Origin: Candidatus Cardinium hertigii
Lineage (GTDB): Bacteria > Bacteroidota > Bacteroidia > Cytophagales_A > Amoebophilaceae
NCBI RefSeq assembly: GCF_003788695.1
Contig: NZ_RARA01000025.1
Location: 5,352 to 13,773 of the forward strand
Direction of reading: 5' to 3'
DNA length: 8,422 nt
Every line of letters starts with the position of its first letter. Positions within the stretch are counted from its first letter, which is position 1. Shown here one piece after another: positions 5,383 through 8,422 of the stretch. Below the pieces are notes generated by a model, which saw only the letters and a list, made by a program, of their open reading frames with translations, was not told the origin of the DNA and did no database searches. Both the position numbers and the translations under genes were made by a program.

Positions 5383-7527
5383 TTATACCGTTATGCCTTT
5401 TACTTTATTGATAATACCCTCTGCTAAGTTTTTAGGAACGGGTTCATAATGCGAAAAAGTCAATGAAGCAGAAGCCCTACCTGAAGTAATGGTTCTTAGG
5501 TCAGTAACATAACCAAACAGTTCTGCCAATGGCACATCTGCTTTAACCATTTGCAACCCAATTTTACTGCTCATTCCTTTCATAATCCCTCTTCTTCTAT
5601 TAAGATCACCTGTTACTGGACCTGTAAATTCATCAGGGGTAGCTACTTCTATAGACATAATGGGTTCTAGTAGCACAGGAGAAGCTTTCTGGGCAGCTGC
5701 CCTAAATCCAACCCTAGCGGCTAATTCAAATGATAAGGAATCGGAGTCAACCTCATGATAAGAACCATGGAAAATTTTAACGCGCATGGATTCTACAGGA
5801 TAGTTTGCCAATGGACCATTATCCATAGCCATGGTAAATCCTTTTTGAATAGATGGGATAAATTCCTTAGGAATAACCCCTCCAACAATCTTGTTCACAA
5901 ATTCTAATCCGGGCTGAATCGGTTCTTCTCCAATCTTTTCTCTAGGTCCTATTTCAAAAGAAATATCTGCAAACTTACCTCTACCACCTGTTTGTTTTTT
6001 GTACACTTCCTTGTGTGTTATGGTAGTGGTAAGCGCTTCCTTATAGGCTACTTGCGGTGCGCCCTGGTTAATTTCAAGTTTAAATTCTCGTTTAAGGCGA
6101 TCAATGATAATCTCTAAGTGCAGCTCACCCATCCCTTTTAGGATGGTTTGACCAGTTTCACTATTGGTTTCCATACGCAAAGTCGGATCTTCTTCCATTA
6201 ACTTGGCAATAGACATGGTTAACTTGTCTTGATCTGCTTGCTTTTTTGGCTCAATAGAATAACCAATTACCGGTTCTGGGAAGGTGATGGCTTCCAGTAT
6301 AGCTTTATGCTTTTCACTTGTTAGGGTGTCCCCTGTTTTAATTTCCTTAAATCCTACAACCGCACAAATATCTCCTGCTTGTACCGTGTCAATGGGATTT
6401 TGTTTATTGGCATGCATTTGCATCAAACGAGAAATTCGTTCTTTTTTACCTGTTCTATTGTTGTAAACGTAGGATCCAGCAGGTAAGGTACCCGCATATA
6501 CACGTAAAAAAGCAAGTCTACCTACAAAAGGATCCGTTGCAATTTTAAAAGCCAATGCGGTAAATGGTTCACTATTTTCTGGTTTTCTAAATGCTGTTTC
6601 GTTTGTATCTGGATGGATACAGGCTACTGGAGGTAAATCTAATGGAGAAGGAAGATACGCACATACTGCATCCAATAATGCTTGCACACCCTTATTTTTA
6701 AAAGCAGAACCACAGAGAACAGGAGAAAAAGAGAGATCCATAACAGCTTTTCGAACGGCTGCCCTGATCTCATCTGTGGTAATGGCTTTTGGATTGTCAA
6801 AGAATTTTTCCATAAGTCCTTCGTCATAACTGGCTACATTTTCAATCAATTTTTGACGCCATTCTTCAATAGTTTCTACTAAATCGTCAGGAATAGCTAC
6901 TACCTGGTAGGTCATACCTAAATCATCCTCATTCCAAATCATTGCTTCATTGGTAATCAAATCCACAACTCCTTTAAATGCAGCTTCACTGCCAATAGGA
7001 ATTTGCAATGGAACAGGGTTAGTACCCAGCTTTTCCTTGATTTCATTGAGCGCATTAAAAAAGTTGGCACCAGCTCTATCCATTTTATTTATGAAACAGA
7101 TGCGTGGCACTTTATATTTGTCAGCTTGACGCCAAACAGTTTCAGACTGAGGCTCTACGCCACTTACGGCGCAAAATAAGGCAACTGCACCATCTAAGAC
7201 ACGTAAAGAACGTTCTACCTCAACCGTAAAATCTACGTGGCCAGGTGTATCGATAATGTTAATCTTGTAAGTTTGTGTTTTTTCATTTGATTTTCCTTGT
7301 ATAGTAGGATATTTCCAAAATGTGGTAGTGGCAGCAGAGGTAATAGTAATCCCTCGTTCTTGCTCTTGAGCCATCCAATCCATGACTGCACCTCCATCAT
7401 GTACTTCGCCTATTTTGTGGGTAAGACCTGTATAGTACAGAATGCGTTCAGTTGTAGTAGTTTTACCGGCATCAATATGGGCCATGATGCCTATGTTTCT
7501 TAAAAATGTTAATTCGTTTGTTGCCAC
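5383..7527 (-). CDS. fusA: Elongation factor G
   Basis: This GTPase drives tRNA-mRNA translocation on the ribosome and, with ribosome recycling factor, subunit splitting. The 714 residues match the family length and all GTP-binding motifs are intact: AHIDAGKT (16-23), the switch I region [12 protein letters not shown] (57-68), DTPGHVDF with the catalytic-type His97 (93-100), and NKMD (147-150). Domain IV motifs (GGRGKFADI, and the tip loop around HEVDSDS) are also present. The start codon is GTG, placed directly after the rpsG TAA with no spacer, suggesting translational coupling. No tuf gene follows, in line with Bacteroidetes gene order. Confidence 0.98.
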   Translation of the reverse strand: MATNELTFLRNIGIMAHIDAGKTTTTERILYYTGLTHKIGEVHDGGAVMDWMAQEQERGITITSAATTTFWKYPTIQGKSNEKTQTYKINIIDTPGHVDFTVEVERSLRVLDGAVALFCAVSGVEPQSETVWRQADKYKVPRICFINKMDRAGANFFNALNEIKEKLGTNPVPLQIPIGSEAAFKGVVDLITNEAMIWNEDDLGMTYQVVAIPDDLVETIEEWRQKLIENVASYDEGLMEKFFDNPKAITTDEIRAAVRKAVMDLSFSPVLCGSAFKNKGVQALLDAVCAYLPSPLDLPPVACIHPDTNETAFRKPENSEPFTALAFKIATDPFVGRLAFLRVYAGTLPAGSYVYNNRTGKKERISRLMQMHANKQNPIDTVQAGDICAVVGFKEIKTGDTLTSEKHKAILEAITFPEPVIGYSIEPKKQADQDKLTMSIAKLMEEDPTLRMETNSETGQTILKGMGELHLEIIIDRLKREFKLEINQGAPQVAYKEALTTTITHKEVYKKQTGGRGKFADISFEIGPREKIGEEPIQPGLEFVNKIVGGVIPKEFIPSIQKGFTMAMDNGPLANYPVESMRVKIFHGSYHEVDSDSLSFELAARVGFRAAAQKASPVLLEPIMSIEVATPDEFTGPVTGDLNRRRGIMKGMSSKIGLQMVKADVPLAELFGYVTDLRTITSGRASASLTFSHYEPVPKNLAEGIINKVKGITV

Positions 7528-7998
7528 TTATCTCAAATTAAAATGTGAGAAGGCTTTATTTGAACTTGCCATTTTATGGGTATCTACTTTACGTTTGAAA
7601 GCAGTTCCTTCTTCTTTAGAAGCTGCAATAATTTCATTGGTAAGCCTTTCTTGCATGGTTTTTTCTCCGCGGGATCGAGCAAAAGAAATCAACCATTTTA
7701 TACCTAAAAAAACCCTTCTATCTGCTCTTATTTCAATAGGCACTTGAAGCGTAGCACCCCCCACGCGACGGCGTTTAACCTCTAATAGAGGGGTTACATT
7801 ATTTAGCGCTCTACGCCAAACTTCCAACCCATCTTCTTTGGTTTTTTGTGCTACTAAGTCAATTGTATTATAAAATATACTAAAAGAAAGACTTTTTTTC
7901 CCTTTTTTCATTAATCCGTTTACAAACCTAGTTACAAGCGGATCTCCATATTTATAGTCAGGTGGTAAAACTCTTTTTATAGCTTGCTTTCTTCTCAT
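7528..7998 (-). CDS. rpsG: 30S ribosomal protein S7
   Basis: The 156 residues are of normal length. S7 is a primary 16S rRNA binder that nucleates assembly of the 30S head and lines the E site. The family segment VKRRRVGGATLQVPIEIR and the C-terminal THKMASSNKAFSHF are clear. The start is an ATG, and the stop abuts the GTG of fusA. It is separated from rpsL by a 149-bp spacer that contains hairpins and might carry autoregulation, since S7 represses the str operon through the rpsL-rpsG spacer in E. coli. Conservation of that mechanism here is inference. Confidence 0.97.
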   Translation of the reverse strand: MRRKQAIKRVLPPDYKYGDPLVTRFVNGLMKKGKKSLSFSIFYNTIDLVAQKTKEDGLEVWRRALNNVTPLLEVKRRRVGGATLQVPIEIRADRRVFLGIKWLISFARSRGEKTMQERLTNEIIAASKEEGTAFKRKVDTHKMASSNKAFSHFNLR

Positions 7999-8099
7999 AA
8001 TTTATTTTCTTGCTTTCACTGAAATTAATTTTTTATCTGGGGCATGTAACCCTATGCTTGTACCCTCTCTATGATGGCTACTCTTAGAGATATAGTTCA

Positions 8100-8149
8100 G
8101 CTATTAAGGCAATAGCCTACAGGAACTGGTTAATTTAGATTAACCAGTT
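8100..8149 (-). promoter_or_regulatory. Hairpins in the rpsL-rpsG spacer
   Basis: A perfect 10-bp stem, AACTGGTTAA (8124-8133) with TTAACCAGTT (8140-8149), overlaps the rpsL stop codon. Next to it, GCTATT (8100-8105) pairs with AATAGC (8111-8116). On the transcribed strand the first hairpin is not followed by a T-run, so it is not a simple terminator. In E. coli, S7 binds a structure in this same spacer; a related control or mRNA-processing role is possible but unproven. Confidence 0.45.
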
Positions 8150-8422
8150 ATTTCTTTTTAGATTTCTTTGCTCCATATAAGGATCTACCTTGGCATCTTC
8201 CACTAACGCCTGAGGTATCCAATACACCACGAATCACACCATATCGGACACCCGATAAGTCTTTTACTCCCCCCCCTCTAACCAGCACGATGGAGTGCTC
8301 TTGTAAATTATGCCCTTCTCCAGGAATATATACGTTTACTTCTTTACCAGTTGTGAGGCGTACCCTAGCTACTTTTTTCATAGAAGAGTTTGGCTTCCTT
8401 GGTTTCATGGTATACACTTTTG
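8148..8422 (-). CDS. rpsL: 30S ribosomal protein S12, 5'-truncated by window edge
   Basis: The frame is open through the end of the window. The sequence begins inside the protein at a Lys codon before [12 protein letters not shown], which aligns with E. coli S12 from residue 37. About 36 N-terminal residues therefore lie outside; the GTG at 8417 is an internal Val, not a start. S12 sits at the decoding centre and controls accuracy. The conserved [10 protein letters not shown] block and Asp89, the residue that is methylthiolated in E. coli, are present. Unusual residues by E. coli numbering are Arg43 (normally Lys), Gly86 (normally Arg) and Ser91 (normally Pro). The tail reads [10 protein letters not shown] where relatives usually have Arg-Gln and Ser-Lys. 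The codons read cleanly with no frameshift. Confidence 0.95.
   Translation of the reverse strand, partial: KVYTMKPRKPNSSMKKVARVRLTTGKEVNVYIPGEGHNLQEHSIVLVRGGGVKDLSGVRYGVIRGVLDTSGVSGRCQGRSLYGAKKSKKK

Noticed and set aside
6284..7747. Several open frames of 60-101 codons overlapping fusA and rpsG
   Set aside because: They lie opposite to or out of frame with clearly conserved genes and their translations show no family features.
8264..8275. Run of eight C (eight G in the coding strand) in rpsL as a frameshift
   Set aside because: The reading frame continues correctly on both sides with S12 residues, so only substitutions are seen, not an insertion or deletion.
8415..8417. GTG at 8417 as the rpsL start
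   Set aside because: It aligns with the internal Val before Tyr-Thr of S12, and the frame remains open to the window edge.

Overview
The window looks like a piece of an AT-rich genome from an obligate intracellular Bacteroidetes symbiont, most like the Amoebophilus/Cardinium lineage. This assignment is inferred, from three things. First, the gene order rpsL-rpsG-fusA-rpsJ has no tuf between fusA and rpsJ. Second, starts lack clear Shine-Dalgarno sites. Third, two eukaryote-like effector genes (an ankyrin-repeat protein and a RING-H2 protein) sit among many repeats. No species marker such as 16S rRNA is present, so the genus is not proven.

Layout, left to right. Bases 1-701 are non-coding repeat DNA: a partial and a full copy of a GC-rich palindromic repeat (R0, R1), then two tandem copies of a unit of about 100-120 bp (A, B). 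Unit A is split by a MITE-like insertion of about 180 bp with terminal inverted repeats and a target duplication. Bases 702-1157 hold more inverted repeats and another repeat (E). Bases 1158-3257 (minus) encode a 699-residue ankyrin protein with a short F-box-like motif near its C-terminus. A 443-bp divergent intergenic region follows, with a degraded repeat copy (C) and a long A/T-armed stem-loop. Bases 3701-4354 (plus) encode a small membrane or lipoprotein-like protein ending in a complete RING-H2 finger. Bases 4355-5045 carry the same repeat families again: D and R2 inverted relative to B and R1, and F direct relative to E. Bases 5046-8422 (minus) hold the str operon rpsJ, fusA, rpsG and a 5'-truncated rpsL.

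How it fits together. The two effector-like genes lie between inverted copies of one long repeat (about 101-701 and 4384-4699). The whole block sits directly downstream of rpsJ, where most bacteria continue with rplC and the S10 operon. Both effector genes point towards the host ubiquitin system (F-box-like motif, RING E3), which suggests an accessory effector island placed at a break in the conserved ribosomal cluster.

The most striking coding observation is in RpsL. Its visible part has Arg, Gly and Ser at E. coli positions 43, 86 and 91, where Lys, Arg and Pro are usual. These are three classical streptomycin/accuracy positions.
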